Below, piece after piece: positions 7,988 through 16,827 of a stretch of DNA of 64,000 bases. The notes beneath the pieces were generated by a model. The model was not told the origin of the DNA. It did no database searches and worked only from the letters and a program-made list of their open reading frames with translations. Each line of letters starts with the position of its first letter. Within the stretch, counting starts at the first letter, position 1. A program made the translations under genes and the position numbers. Source of the stretch: Phaeodactylibacter luteus (GTDB lineage Bacteria > Bacteroidota > Bacteroidia > Chitinophagales > Saprospiraceae); NCBI RefSeq assembly GCF_007993045.1, contig NZ_VOOR01000002.1:1-64000 (forward strand), written 5' to 3'.

Positions 7988-9058
7988 TTACAGCAGGTGC
8001 AGTCCGTGGCTTGCGCCCATTAGGTTGGCGAGTTTGTACAGCACCCTTGCGCCTACGTTCCCGTCCCATTCGTGCCCCAGGCCAGCGGTCTCGCAGAGGT
8101 CGAACCCAATGATCCGGTGCCCTTTTTCAACCAGTTGAGCCAGGAGGTAATGTGCCTCTTCCAGGGCCAGCCCGCCGGGCACAGGGGTGCCGGTGTTGGG
8201 GCATAGGCTTGGCTGCAGCCCGTCTATGTCAAAGCTGATGTACACATGTTCTGGCAGGGTGGAAATGATCTGGCTGGCAATGCTTTTGAACGCCGCCCCT
8301 TCAAACTGCTGCCGCCGGATGGCATGGCTGTAAAAGACGGCGGCTCTGCCGCTCTCGTTGGCCAGCTGTACCTCTGCTTCGCAATAGTCGCGTATGCCTA
8401 CTTGGGTGAGCTGTGTGATTTCAGGGATTTGCAGGGCATTGTAAAAAATAGAGGCATGAGAATAGGTAAACCCTTCATAAGCTTTCCGCAAATCCATGTG
8501 GGCGTCAATCTGCAGTACCCCGTAGCTGGGGTAGTGCCGGGCAAGGGCTTTCATCAGCCCAAGGGGCGTGCTGTGGTCTCCGCCTACCACCCCAACGAGC
8601 TGCCCTGCAGACAGGAGGCTTTCGCACTGCCCTTCTACCCAATCGTTGAGGGCTTCGCTCCGGCGGTTGATCTGCGCGAGCAGAGCGGCCATCTCGGGCG
8701 CATCGGCAAGCTGGCCATTGCGCTCCAGGAAATCAATATATTGGCTGGCTGAAGGCCTTAGTTTTTGGGACTCCTCCAGCCAATACGCATCAGGCTGCCG
8801 CATGTAGATGCCCATCTGCCAGGCATCCGGCACATCGGTGTCCAAAAGGTCGAGCTGAGGGGACGCCTCAAGTATATTGGCCGGGCCTGTTGCTGTGCCG
8901 GCACCATAAGACACCGTCACGTCCCATGGGACAGGCAACAGCACAATCTGTGCCTCCTGCTCGTCGAATGGGAGCCCGATGAAGTGCCCATTCTGAAGCC
9001 CAACTCCATTGGGGTCGAAAGATCTGATTTTTTGTTGCCTGGTTTCGTGGCCGGTCAT
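7988..9058 (-). CDS. Agmatinase/arginase-family ureohydrolase
   Basis: This 356-residue metalloenzyme has the binuclear manganese motifs GGDHS, LQIDAHMDLR and SFDIDGLQP, with the substrate-loop CPNTGTPVPGG and a later conserved FDLCETAG. Family members hydrolyse agmatine, arginine or formimidoylglutamate. Its neighbours make polyamines from putrescine, so agmatine to putrescine plus urea is the most likely reaction (inference). In the third motif the usual Asp before Pro is Gln; this is not a metal ligand. It is divergent from the carboxynorspermidine dehydrogenase gene, sharing a 214-bp promoter region. Confidence 0.85.
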   Translation of the reverse strand: MTGHETRQQKIRSFDPNGVGLQNGHFIGLPFDEQEAQIVLLPVPWDVTVSYGAGTATGPANILEASPQLDLLDTDVPDAWQMGIYMRQPDAYWLEESQKLRPSASQYIDFLERNGQLADAPEMAALLAQINRRSEALNDWVEGQCESLLSAGQLVGVVGGDHSTPLGLMKALARHYPSYGVLQIDAHMDLRKAYEGFTYSHASIFYNALQIPEITQLTQVGIRDYCEAEVQLANESGRAAVFYSHAIRRQQFEGAAFKSIASQIISTLPEHVYISFDIDGLQPSLCPNTGTPVPGGLALEEAHYLLAQLVEKGHRIIGFDLCETAGLGHEWDGNVGARVLYKLANLMGASHGLHLL

Positions 9059-9160
9059 GATAGCGTTCGTCTTATTGCGTGCCTGAAAATGAGGGTGCGA
9101 GGCTTCAAAAGTCCTGTTTTTTTTCTAACTTTTTGCGGTAGGCCAACGATTTTTTTATCC

Positions 9161-9185
9161 TTGTAAAAACCAAAAATTACCTTTG
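9161..9185 (+). promoter_or_regulatory. Candidate promoter of the polyamine operon
   Basis: A TTG at 9161 and TACCTTTG at 9178-9185 resemble the Bacteroidota minus-33/minus-7 pair. The spacing (14 bp) is shorter than usual, so the minus-7 element is the stronger evidence. It lies 88 bp before the start at 9273. Confidence 0.45.
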
Positions 9186-9272
9186 CGCCAGCGTTAAGCC
9201 CAATCGCTGGCCTGTGCCTCAGCCACAGTGCAGTAAAGCAAACAAAATCAGTCAAACATTCAACCACAACCT

Positions 9273-10478
9273 ATGTCTAAAGTCTTGATTATTGGTGCCG
9301 GCGGAGTAGGCCGGGTCGTTGTTCATAAATGTGCTCAGCACCCCGAGATTTTTTCGGAGATCATGCTGGCCAGCCGCACAAAGTCCAAGTGTGATGATAT
9401 TGTAGCCGATGTACAAAAAGCGACCGGGCACCCTGCTATGCAAACGGCTCAGGTAGATGCCGATAATGTGCCGGAGCTGGTGCAGCTTATCCGCTCCTTT
9501 GGCCCCAAAATGGTCATCCATGTTGCTTTGCCTTATCAGGACCTTACCATTATGGATGCCTGCCTGGAGACAGGGGTGCACTACCTCGATACCGCCAATT
9601 ATGAGCCCAAGGACGAGGCGAAGTTTGAATACAGCTGGCAGTGGGCTTATCAGGACCGGTTCCGGGAGGCTGGCCTGACGGCTATCTTGGGCTGCGGCTT
9701 CGATCCGGGGGTGACGAGCATCTTTACTGCCCGTGCTGCAAAACATCACTTTGATGAAATGCATTACCTCGATATCGTAGATTGCAACGCAGGCGACCAT
9801 GGCAAGGCTTTTGCCACGAATTTCAACCCGGAAATCAACATCCGGGAGGTGACCCAAAAAGGGCGCTACTGGGAAAATGGGCAATGGGTGGAAACGGAGC
9901 CTCACGAGATCATGGAGGTCCTCAACTACCCTAATATTGGGCCACGAGATTCTTACCTGATCTACCACGAAGAGCTGGAGTCTCTGGTGAAAAATTACCC
10001 CACCCTGAAGCGGGCCCGCTTTTGGATGACCTTTGGGCAGGAATACCTGACCCACCTCCGTGTAATCCAGAATATCGGTATGGCGGGCATCGAGCCGGTC
10101 AAGTACAAAGGCATGGATGTCATCCCGCTGGAGTTCCTTAAAGCGGTCCTGCCAGACCCGGGCGGGCTGGGTGAAAACTACACCGGCGAAACCTCGATCG
10201 GCTGCCGTATCCGTGGCTTGAAAGACGGCAAAGAGCAGACCTATTACATCTGGAATAACTGCAGCCATCAGGCCGCCTTCGACGAGACTGGTGCACAGGG
10301 CGTTTCTTACACGACCGGCGTGCCCGCCGCGCTTGGGGCCGCTATGCTGCTTACCGGCGAATGGGGCGGTGCCGGGGTTTTCAATGTGGAAGAGTTCAAC
10401 CCCGACCCGTTCCTGGATAAGCTTGGGGAGTGGGGCCTGCCCTGGCAGGAAACAGTTGGTGCTGACCTCGAGCTCTAA
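9273..10478 (+). CDS. Carboxynorspermidine (carboxyspermidine) dehydrogenase
   Basis: This saccharopine-dehydrogenase-family protein has 401 residues and begins with the Rossmann motif VLIIGAGGVGRVVVHKCAQ. It condenses aspartate semialdehyde with putrescine or diaminopropane and reduces the product with NADPH, giving carboxyspermidine or carboxynorspermidine. GCGFDPGVTSIFTARAAKHHF and the C-terminal TTGVPAALGAAMLLTGEW are characteristic of this branch. It is followed 74 bp downstream by the matching decarboxylase. The product chain length (spermidine in most Bacteroidota) is inference. Confidence 0.92.
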   Translation: MSKVLIIGAGGVGRVVVHKCAQHPEIFSEIMLASRTKSKCDDIVADVQKATGHPAMQTAQVDADNVPELVQLIRSFGPKMVIHVALPYQDLTIMDACLETGVHYLDTANYEPKDEAKFEYSWQWAYQDRFREAGLTAILGCGFDPGVTSIFTARAAKHHFDEMHYLDIVDCNAGDHGKAFATNFNPEINIREVTQKGRYWENGQWVETEPHEIMEVLNYPNIGPRDSYLIYHEELESLVKNYPTLKRARFWMTFGQEYLTHLRVIQNIGMAGIEPVKYKGMDVIPLEFLKAVLPDPGGLGENYTGETSIGCRIRGLKDGKEQTYYIWNNCSHQAAFDETGAQGVSYTTGVPAALGAAMLLTGEWGGAGVFNVEEFNPDPFLDKLGEWGLPWQETVGADLEL

Positions 10479-10504
10479 GCTCAGCTAATTTCCTCTATCC
10501 AATG

Positions 10505-10536
10505 GGCATGCCCGGGCTGTAAAGCTCGGGCATGCC
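10505..10536 (+). other. Intercistronic hairpin in the polyamine operon
   Basis: The arms GGCATGCCCGGGC and GCTCGGGCATGCC form a strong stem with loop TGTAAA between the two coding regions. No long T-run follows, so it may be a partial terminator or an mRNA processing or stability element rather than a full stop. Confidence 0.6.
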
Positions 10537-10552
10537 TTGTCAAAACTAAGCC

Positions 10553-11683
10553 ATGATCGACTACTCCAAGGCCCCTTCCCCTTCCTATCTGCTAGACCTA
10601 GGCCGGCTGAAGCGCAACCTTTCCCTCATCAAGCGGGTACAGGACGAAGCGGGCGTTTCAGTTATCCTTGCCCTGAAGGGCTTTTCCATGTGGCGGGTCT
10701 TCCCCCTGGTGAAGGAGTACCTTAAAGGGGCCACAGCAAGCTCTCTGCACGAAGCCCGGCTGATCTTTGAAGAGATGGGCGTAAAGGCACATACTTATTC
10801 GCCCGCTTATCTGCCCACAGAGTTCGAGGAGGTTTTAGGCTACAGCAGCCATGTCACTTTCAACTCCCTGAGCGAGTACGAGCGCTTCCGCCACCGCCTC
10901 TCTGGAAAAGGGGTGTCTGCAGGCCTTCGGGTCAATCCAGAATACTCTGAGGTGGAGGTAGACCTTTACAATCCGGCTGCAAAGGGCTCCCGCCTTGGCG
11001 TAGCACCTGACAAGCTGGCCGATGGGCTGCCGGAAGGGGTTGATGGGCTGCATTTCCATACGTTGTGCGAGTCTTCTTCCTACGACTTGGAAAAGGTGTT
11101 GGCTGCATTCGAGCACCACTTCGGCCACTTGTTCCCTGCCCTGAAGTGGGTCAATTTTGGCGGCGGCCACCTCATGACCCGCCAAGGCTATGATATCAGC
11201 CATTTGATCAGCCTGCTGAAGGGGTTCCGGCAGCGTACTGGGCTGGAGGTCATCCTGGAGCCGGGCAGCGCTATTGCCTGGGAAACTGGCGAGCTGATTG
11301 CCACCGTCTTGGATGTCGTGGAGAATAGAGGGGTTAAAACGGCCATTCTGGATGTGTCCTTCACAGCGCATATGCCCGACACGCTGGAGATGCCTTATCT
11401 GCCTAAAATACTGGGCTCAGTGCCAGAGGGCGAAGGGGCTTATCATTACCGCATGGGCGGGGTAAGCTGCCTTGCAGGTGATTACAAGGAGGGCTATACT
11501 TTTACCTCCCCGCTTGAGCCTGGCGATCAAATTGTTTTCTGGGACATGATCCACTACACTATGGTCAAGACTACTACGTTCAACGGGGTCAGGCATCCTG
11601 ATATTTGTATCTGGAAGGAAGATGGAGAGCTGGAAGTCGTCAAGGCTTTTGGGTACGAAGATTTCAAAGGCCGGCTGTCTTAA
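10553..11683 (+). CDS. nspC: Carboxynorspermidine decarboxylase
   Basis: This is a PLP-dependent decarboxylase of the alanine racemase-like fold (376 residues) that converts carboxy(nor)spermidine to the polyamine. The PLP lysine is expected at ILALKGFSMW (Lys42). LHFHTLCESSSYDLEKV, WVNFGGGHLMTR and EPGSAIAWETG line the cofactor and substrate site, and VSCLAGDYKEGY supplies the conserved active-site Cys/Asp. It completes the two-step alternative spermidine pathway with the upstream gene. Its 3' end overlaps the convergent CIA30 gene by four bases. Confidence 0.93.
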   Translation: MIDYSKAPSPSYLLDLGRLKRNLSLIKRVQDEAGVSVILALKGFSMWRVFPLVKEYLKGATASSLHEARLIFEEMGVKAHTYSPAYLPTEFEEVLGYSSHVTFNSLSEYERFRHRLSGKGVSAGLRVNPEYSEVEVDLYNPAAKGSRLGVAPDKLADGLPEGVDGLHFHTLCESSSYDLEKVLAAFEHHFGHLFPALKWVNFGGGHLMTRQGYDISHLISLLKGFRQRTGLEVILEPGSAIAWETGELIATVLDVVENRGVKTAILDVSFTAHMPDTLEMPYLPKILGSVPEGEGAYHYRMGGVSCLAGDYKEGYTFTSPLEPGDQIVFWDMIHYTMVKTTTFNGVRHPDICIWKEDGELEVVKAFGYEDFKGRLS

Positions 11684-12189
11684 CCCCCGATCAGTAAAAG
11701 CTGTCTAACCCTGAATTCAAACGGGCCTGCCTGCCGCTGACTGATCAGGAAGCCGACTTGGCTTAAGGTCAGGCTGCTCAGGGCAGGGGCTTCAGGCTTG
11801 TGCCGCCCGCGGAAGGTAGGGGAAAACTCGTCTAAAGGGCAGTCGGCAGTCTGCCAAGTGCCCGATGATGGAGGCAAGGTGAAGCGGTAGGCGATGTGGG
11901 CCCACTGTTCTTCCTGCACCCGTAGGCGGATGTCATAGGCTTTGCCGTCAGGGCAATAACTGATCCGGATAGCACGGAAATTGTGCAGGGGCACCATCTG
12001 GCTAAGCCCAGCTTTTACAGAAGCAAAGCCGCCGCTGTTGTCAAGCGATACCCTTCCCGAGAAAATACCTTCTCCCGCTATGGTTTCAAACCGGCTCTGC
12101 GAAAGCCCCCCCATCACGGTATCATTGATGGGCACCCAATTGAGCAGCCCTTGCTGGAAGCTGGTTAGCATAAGTGTTGAAGGGGTCAT
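11680..12189 (-). CDS. CIA30-family protein
   Basis: This 169-residue protein matches the complex I intermediate-associated protein 30 family (a galactose-binding-like fold). The segments NDTVMGGLSQSRF, FSGRVSLDNSGGFASVK and SQVGFLISQRQAGPFEFRV are typical. No signal peptide is seen. In bacteria the role is not established and a link to respiratory complex I is only by family name. The gene converges on nspC. Confidence 0.85.
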   Translation of the reverse strand: MTPSTLMLTSFQQGLLNWVPINDTVMGGLSQSRFETIAGEGIFSGRVSLDNSGGFASVKAGLSQMVPLHNFRAIRISYCPDGKAYDIRLRVQEEQWAHIAYRFTLPPSSGTWQTADCPLDEFSPTFRGRHKPEAPALSSLTLSQVGFLISQRQAGPFEFRVRQLLLIGG

Positions 12190-12571
12190 GGTTGCGAGCG
12201 TGTTGGGATTTTGGTCTTCTAATCGAAAATTAGTGCCTCAAGCCATAAACCCTTGGCACCCCAAGTTTCGTTCTTTTCCGCCTGCTCTTCGTTAAAGGAC
12301 CGCTCCTTTAGCTCGGGCTAGAGTCGCGAGCCTTCGCCTTGATCAGCCGGAAAACAACTTCAACTTAAGTATCAGAGATTTATGGCTTAAGGCACTAGTA
12401 GTTTTTTGATTAAACGAGACCCGAAAACCAGTGTTTAGCTAAGTCCCGCTATTTATGCACAAAAGCGGGAAGGGTTTTCGGGGCGAAGTGTAAGCTAAAA
12501 AGTGTCCCGCTGTCTAGCGGATAGACCGGTTACTAAAGTTCTAACACGCTCTAAAGGGTTGCAAAATAAAA
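12190..12571. other. Intergenic stretch with short repeats
   Basis: No gene is seen. An inverted pair of the 20-mer TTTATGGCTTRAGGCACTAG (about 12231-12251 and 12379-12398) brackets some 130 bp, and a 7-bp hairpin TAAAGGA/TCCTTTA lies at about 12293-12310. The rest is unassigned. Confidence 0.45.
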
Positions 12572-12612
12572 GGTTAAGCCCCCTTTCGCGTATAATTGCG
12601 TTAGGGGGCCTT
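12572..12612 (-). terminator. Terminator after the GH31 gene
   Basis: On the minus strand GCCCCCTAACGC pairs with GCGAAAGGGGGC (with a small mismatch), then TTAACCTTTT follows. It begins just past the GH31 stop codon. Confidence 0.65.
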
Positions 12613-12620
12613 GTCGTTGT

Positions 12621-15119
12621 TTAGCTCAATTTGATCTGGCTGAACTCGGCAGGGGCTTTTGCCCAAAAGCAGCCGTTTTCGGCGTGGATTTCCAGAGGCT
12701 GCCCGTCGCACAGGACTGTTTTAGGCTGGAAACTGAGCCCATAGAAACGGATTTCAAAGCTGTCGTAGGATGTTTTGAAATGGCCCTCCTTTGTTCGGTC
12801 AAGCACTAAAGTGCCTTTGTTTGCTGTTGTTTTGAAATGCTGAAGGGCATAGTTGCCATCCTCGTGCGCGTACCCTTCGCCCGCATCTTCGTAGAGTTTG
12901 GCCTGCCCCGAGCCCGCATAAACCCTCAGGGTGATTTCGTCAAACACTTTTTCCCCCGTATACTGCTGTACCGGGTAGTTGGGCACGACAGCGCCTGCAC
13001 GGCAGAGCAGCGGCAAGCGGTCAGGGCTACAGCTCAGCCGGGCAGTGCGCGCACCGGTATATTTCCGGCCGGTTTCGTAATCCAGCCATTCCCCTTCCGG
13101 CAGGTAAGCCGTTACGGTTTTGGCCCCGGGCCTGAGGACGGGCACAACGAGAAGGTCTCCCCCGAATAAGAACTCATTTTCGCGCTCAGCGGCTTTCGCG
13201 TCCCCTGGCGCTTCAAATACCAGGCTGCGAAGTATTGGCGTGCCATCTTGCACATGCTGCCAGAAAGCGGTATACAAGTAGGGCAGGAGCTTATACCGCA
13301 GCTCAACCGCAGTGCGGGCCTGATCGGTATAGGGCTGCCCAAAAGCCCAAGGCTCCTGGTCCATACGGTTGTTGCGCTCCGCTGCTTTGATCTCCTCCGC
13401 ATCTGCCTCAGCTGCTCCATCTACGTTATTGCCCATAGAGTGGACGCGGAACAGTGGGTGGAAAACAGCAAGCTGCATCCACCGGGCGAAGAGCTCTCCC
13501 GAGGGCTGTTCACAGAAGCCGCCTACATCCGTGCCGACAAAGGAAAAGCCAGAAATGCTGAGCCGTTGGCACTGAATGTTGGCGAGCCGCAAATGTTCCC
13601 AACTGGCCACGTTGTCGCCAGTCCAGACACTAGCATAGCGCTGCCCGCCCGAAAAGGTAGCCCGGGTAAGCAGGAAGGGGCGCTTGCCTGGGTTGAGCTT
13701 TTTTAGCCCTTCTACGGTAGCTCTTGACATTTGTTGGCCGTATATATTGTGCGCCCGGCGGTGGTTGGTCCGCATGCCATCATAATCGTGCAGTACCTCA
13801 TCTGGAAAAGTAGCGATATCCACCTGGAACACCGCAGGCTCGTTCATGTCATTCCAAAAGCCGCTCACGCCCTCTGTATTGTAAAGCTCTTCGTAGAGCT
13901 GCCCCCACCATTCGCGCACATCGGGGCGGGTATAGTCAGGGAATACGCACTCCGGAGGCCACACTGGGCCGCGCATGACCTCTCCTGAGGTCCGATAGCA
14001 GAACACATCTTTTTCTAAACCTTTGTCATAAACGTGGTACCCGGGGTCAGCTTTGATGCCGGGGTCGATCATGACGATAGCCTGAAAGCCCTGTTCCCGG
14101 AGCTTTCTGATCATGCCCGCAGGGTCGGGGAAATACGCTTTGTTCCAGGTGAAGCAGCGGTAGCCGTCCATATAGTCGATGTCCAGGTAGATGGCATCGC
14201 AAGGGATTTTGCGCTCCCTGAACTCCCGGGCCAGCTCGTGCACCCGCTCTTCAGGATAGTAGCTCCAGCGGCACTGATGGAAACCAAGGGCCCAGATCGG
14301 AGGGAGCTCATGTGTCCCGGTCAGGGCAGCGTAGCGGCGGGCTACATCAAGCAGGGCTGGCCCCTGTATAAAGTAATAATCGACCTCGCCGGCCGTGGCC
14401 CAGAATGAGGCTTCGCCCTCTGTCGTATGGCTGAAATCAAAAAAGGACCGGGCAGTATTGTGGAAAAAAATCCCATAAGCCTGCCCATTGTGCAGGCCAT
14501 AATAAAAGGGTATGCTGCGGTAGAGCGGATCGGTTTGTTTTTGGTAGCCAAACGAATCGGTGTTCCAGTTTTCAAGGCGCTGCCCGCGGAGGTTCAGGCT
14601 GCAGCTCTTGTCCCCCAGCCCAAAAAACGCTTCTCCCGGCTGTGCGGCCTTGGTGACGGTCATTTTTTCAAAGCCGTTCAGGATGGTCTTGCGGGCTGCC
14701 ACCGGGGCGGCATCTTCATTAATGATCTGCCCCGTGGCGGCATCTTCGAACGTCAGGCGGCAGTCTGCTTTACTGATGTGGCAGAGCAGGTTGCCGTGCT
14801 GCAGGCTCAGGCGGCTTTGCTGTTCATTGATGCCCAATTCCCAGCCTCCCTCCTGTGCGCCTTGCTGTACTGCATAGGAAAAATCTCGCTCGAAGCGGCC
14901 TTCTGGTGCAAATCGTACCCGGAGCACCCCTTCTCTGACTGCAGCAATGCGCAGCTGTGCAGATTGCGCCCCATACAGCGTTAGGCAGCTGCCGTCGTTT
15001 GCCAGCTCATAACGGCTCAGCGGGCCGGGGCTGATCTCTTCGTATACATCGGGGTAGCGTGCGCTAGTCTCTGTGGCAGACTTGGGTACGGCCTGCAGTG
15101 CTTTTTTTTGTTTTGCCAT
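12621..15119 (-). CDS. Glycoside hydrolase family 31 alpha-glucosidase
   Basis: This large cytoplasmic enzyme hydrolyses terminal alpha-glucosyl (or alpha-xylosyl) bonds. The order is an N-terminal beta-sandwich (about residues 30-250), then the catalytic barrel with IWALGFHQCRWSYY, YLDIDYMDGYRCFTWN, the nucleophile motif GFWNDMNEPAVF and the acid/base region FVGTDVGGFCEQPSGEL, then a C-terminal beta-domain. No signal peptide is seen. The ATG at 15119 gives 832 residues; an upstream start at 15173 would add 18. It is a monocistronic gene with its own terminator. Confidence 0.93.
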   Translation of the reverse strand: MAKQKKALQAVPKSATETSARYPDVYEEISPGPLSRYELANDGSCLTLYGAQSAQLRIAAVREGVLRVRFAPEGRFERDFSYAVQQGAQEGGWELGINEQQSRLSLQHGNLLCHISKADCRLTFEDAATGQIINEDAAPVAARKTILNGFEKMTVTKAAQPGEAFFGLGDKSCSLNLRGQRLENWNTDSFGYQKQTDPLYRSIPFYYGLHNGQAYGIFFHNTARSFFDFSHTTEGEASFWATAGEVDYYFIQGPALLDVARRYAALTGTHELPPIWALGFHQCRWSYYPEERVHELAREFRERKIPCDAIYLDIDYMDGYRCFTWNKAYFPDPAGMIRKLREQGFQAIVMIDPGIKADPGYHVYDKGLEKDVFCYRTSGEVMRGPVWPPECVFPDYTRPDVREWWGQLYEELYNTEGVSGFWNDMNEPAVFQVDIATFPDEVLHDYDGMRTNHRRAHNIYGQQMSRATVEGLKKLNPGKRPFLLTRATFSGGQRYASVWTGDNVASWEHLRLANIQCQRLSISGFSFVGTDVGGFCEQPSGELFARWMQLAVFHPLFRVHSMGNNVDGAAEADAEEIKAAERNNRMDQEPWAFGQPYTDQARTAVELRYKLLPYLYTAFWQHVQDGTPILRSLVFEAPGDAKAAERENEFLFGGDLLVVPVLRPGAKTVTAYLPEGEWLDYETGRKYTGARTARLSCSPDRLPLLCRAGAVVPNYPVQQYTGEKVFDEITLRVYAGSGQAKLYEDAGEGYAHEDGNYALQHFKTTANKGTLVLDRTKEGHFKTSYDSFEIRFYGLSFQPKTVLCDGQPLEIHAENGCFWAKAPAEFSQIKLS

Positions 15120-15316
15120 GGTTTCAATTGTCGGTTCGCGGTTTATGAGGCGGGCTGACGCCAAATATACCAAAAGAGGGGCTATGGGGTGACGGCATTA
15201 GGCAATAATATGGCAGGGCCGCGGGGCCGGGTCTGTTTTTTTGGAGGGGGGCAGGCCAATGTCAATGCTTTTTTGCCCCTGTGCGTCCACCTTTGAGCCC
15301 ATATTGCCTTTGGCAG

Positions 15317-15495
15317 GGCGCCAATCAGATTGTCTTTTTTTAGGGCCTGCCCCTGCCAGCCGGCAGGTGCCGCTATGCTACGGGGCTCGCTATCCGCTCG
15401 GCCCTGTCGGGCCTGCCGCCCCTTCGCAGCGCTAGGCCAATGCCAGGCTAGAGCCCGGAAAAGCATATAACGCCCACGGTATTTGGTTTACGCCC
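15317..15495 (+). mobile_element. MITE-like intergenic repeat, copy C
   Basis: This is a full copy. It begins GGCGCCAATCAGATTGTC and ends in GGTATTTGGTTTACGCCC, which are imperfect inverted repeats of each other. It is flanked by direct repeats CTTTGGCAG (15308-15316) and CTTTGGCAA (15496-15504), eight of nine bases equal, as expected for a 9-bp target-site duplication. It lies in the gap between the GH31 start and the end of the T9SS gene. Confidence 0.8.
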
Positions 15496-15506
15496 CTTTG
15501 GCAAGG

Positions 15507-16628
15507 CTAGGGGGCGACCTGCAGCCGTTGTAGGTATGGCCTTCCTTCCCGGCCTTTCGCCCTGATGTGGTACAGCCCGGATGGGAGAGCGGTGAGCGGG
15601 ATTTCCAGATGGCGCTGCCCAGGGCTTGGGCTAGCAGACCAAAGCAGCTGCCCAAGGCTGTTGTAAAGCCCTAAATGCGCCACATCTTGGGGCAGGGCCA
15701 CACGGCAGGACTGCCGGGCAGGGTTGGGGAAGACCCTGAGCGGCAGGGGCGCTGCCCGGGTATGATGGGTGCTGACGAGATTGGTGTCTCTGGCGATAAT
15801 GATTTGGGCAGTGTCTGGCACAACAGGTATGCCCTTGAAGGAGGAGTTGATGAGCAGTACGCTGTCTATGGTGATGTTTAGCGTATCCACATTGAGCCCA
15901 ACGATGATGTCTTCTATGATGATGCTAAAAGAGGCGATGGCACCGCTACCGCTTATCGGCTGCTGATTGATGCGGGTAAGGGCAAATTCTGCTTTCCCGC
16001 TGATCTCGTCATTCACAAATAAGTCTTCGACACCGGCCATGTCAGCATCAGCAAAGGTGTCATCCACATCATCATAGGTAAAACCTGTAGTCGGCTCTAC
16101 CAAGTCGGTATCATAGCTCAGGGTAAAGGCGATGCCGTAGAAATCGGCAAGAGGGGCATCCGGGCTGCCAAGGTTCAGGCTGATGTCCACTTGGGCCCCT
16201 TGCTCCACTAGGGTAGCGGAAGGCACAAGCTGCAGCGCGGGCGCACCAGAACCGGGGGCTGCATTCTGATAAAAGTCTGGTGATTGGGTGCCGTGGGTCA
16301 GCCCGAAATTGGGGATGATGGCATTTTCGATATCGTCGTCTTCTATTTCCCCATCCCCGTCGCAGTCGGCATAGCCAAAGTTGGTGCCGTCCTGGAAAGA
16401 TTCAGGCCAGAGCGTGAAGCTTTGTGGTTCCCAGTTGGTGGTCGCATCTGTGCGCTCAGGGCCAGTAGCGTTGTAGGCCAGCCCGATGTACAGGACATCA
16501 ACTGCATTTACAATGCCGTTGTTGTTGGCGTCTCCTGGCCAGACATCCTGTGCATAAACGGAGGCCGAGAAGAGGCTGAAGAGCAGGAGGAATGTTTGAG
16601 CTAACTTCATGTTGAAGAGTTTGTTCAT
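15507..16628 (-). CDS. Secreted cohesin/dockerin-like protein with T9SS sorting domain
   Basis: The 373-residue protein has a signal peptide (about residues 1-26). Next comes a dockerin-like calcium-binding pair (GDANNNGIVNAVDVLYIG and YADCDGDGEIEDDDIENA, roughly 33-115), then a cohesin-like beta-domain (about 130-275, with VEQGAQVDISLNLGS and FTLSYDTDLVEPT). It ends with a Por-type C-terminal sorting domain (RVFPNPARQSCRVALP to GLYHIRAKG). It should be exported by the type IX system. Two start codons are possible (16628, 16610). Having both partner-type domains in one protein is notable. Confidence 0.85.
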   Translation of the reverse strand: MNKLFNMKLAQTFLLLFSLFSASVYAQDVWPGDANNNGIVNAVDVLYIGLAYNATGPERTDATTNWEPQSFTLWPESFQDGTNFGYADCDGDGEIEDDDIENAIIPNFGLTHGTQSPDFYQNAAPGSGAPALQLVPSATLVEQGAQVDISLNLGSPDAPLADFYGIAFTLSYDTDLVEPTTGFTYDDVDDTFADADMAGVEDLFVNDEISGKAEFALTRINQQPISGSGAIASFSIIIEDIIVGLNVDTLNITIDSVLLINSSFKGIPVVPDTAQIIIARDTNLVSTHHTRAAPLPLRVFPNPARQSCRVALPQDVAHLGLYNSLGQLLWSASPSPGQRHLEIPLTALPSGLYHIRAKGREGRPYLQRLQVAP

Positions 16629-16737
16629 GGTAGGGTGCAGCTTTGCTTTCTGTATGCAAGAATAAGGCGGATTAGCCGTTTTATCAACTACAATTATCAG
16701 TGGTTGTCAGTAAGGCAGGCTGAGCAGAGAGATAAGC

Positions 16738-16765
16738 TTGCTGCAAAAATAATTGGTTATCTTTA
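16738..16765 (+). promoter_or_regulatory. Candidate promoter
   Basis: TTG at 16738-16740 is followed after 17 bp by TATCTTTA (16758-16765), close to the Bacteroidota consensus TTG/TANNTTTG. It lies 62 bp before the GTG start at 16828. Confidence 0.5.
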
Positions 16766-16827
16766 CTTTAGTGCTTTGAATTAGCTTAAAATTAAATGTG
16801 TAACACCAGATTGTCAAATCAAAGAAT

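Noticed and set aside
15182-15466. Reading frame over repeat copy C
   Set aside because: It is made of repeat sequence; similar short frames appear over every copy of the repeat.
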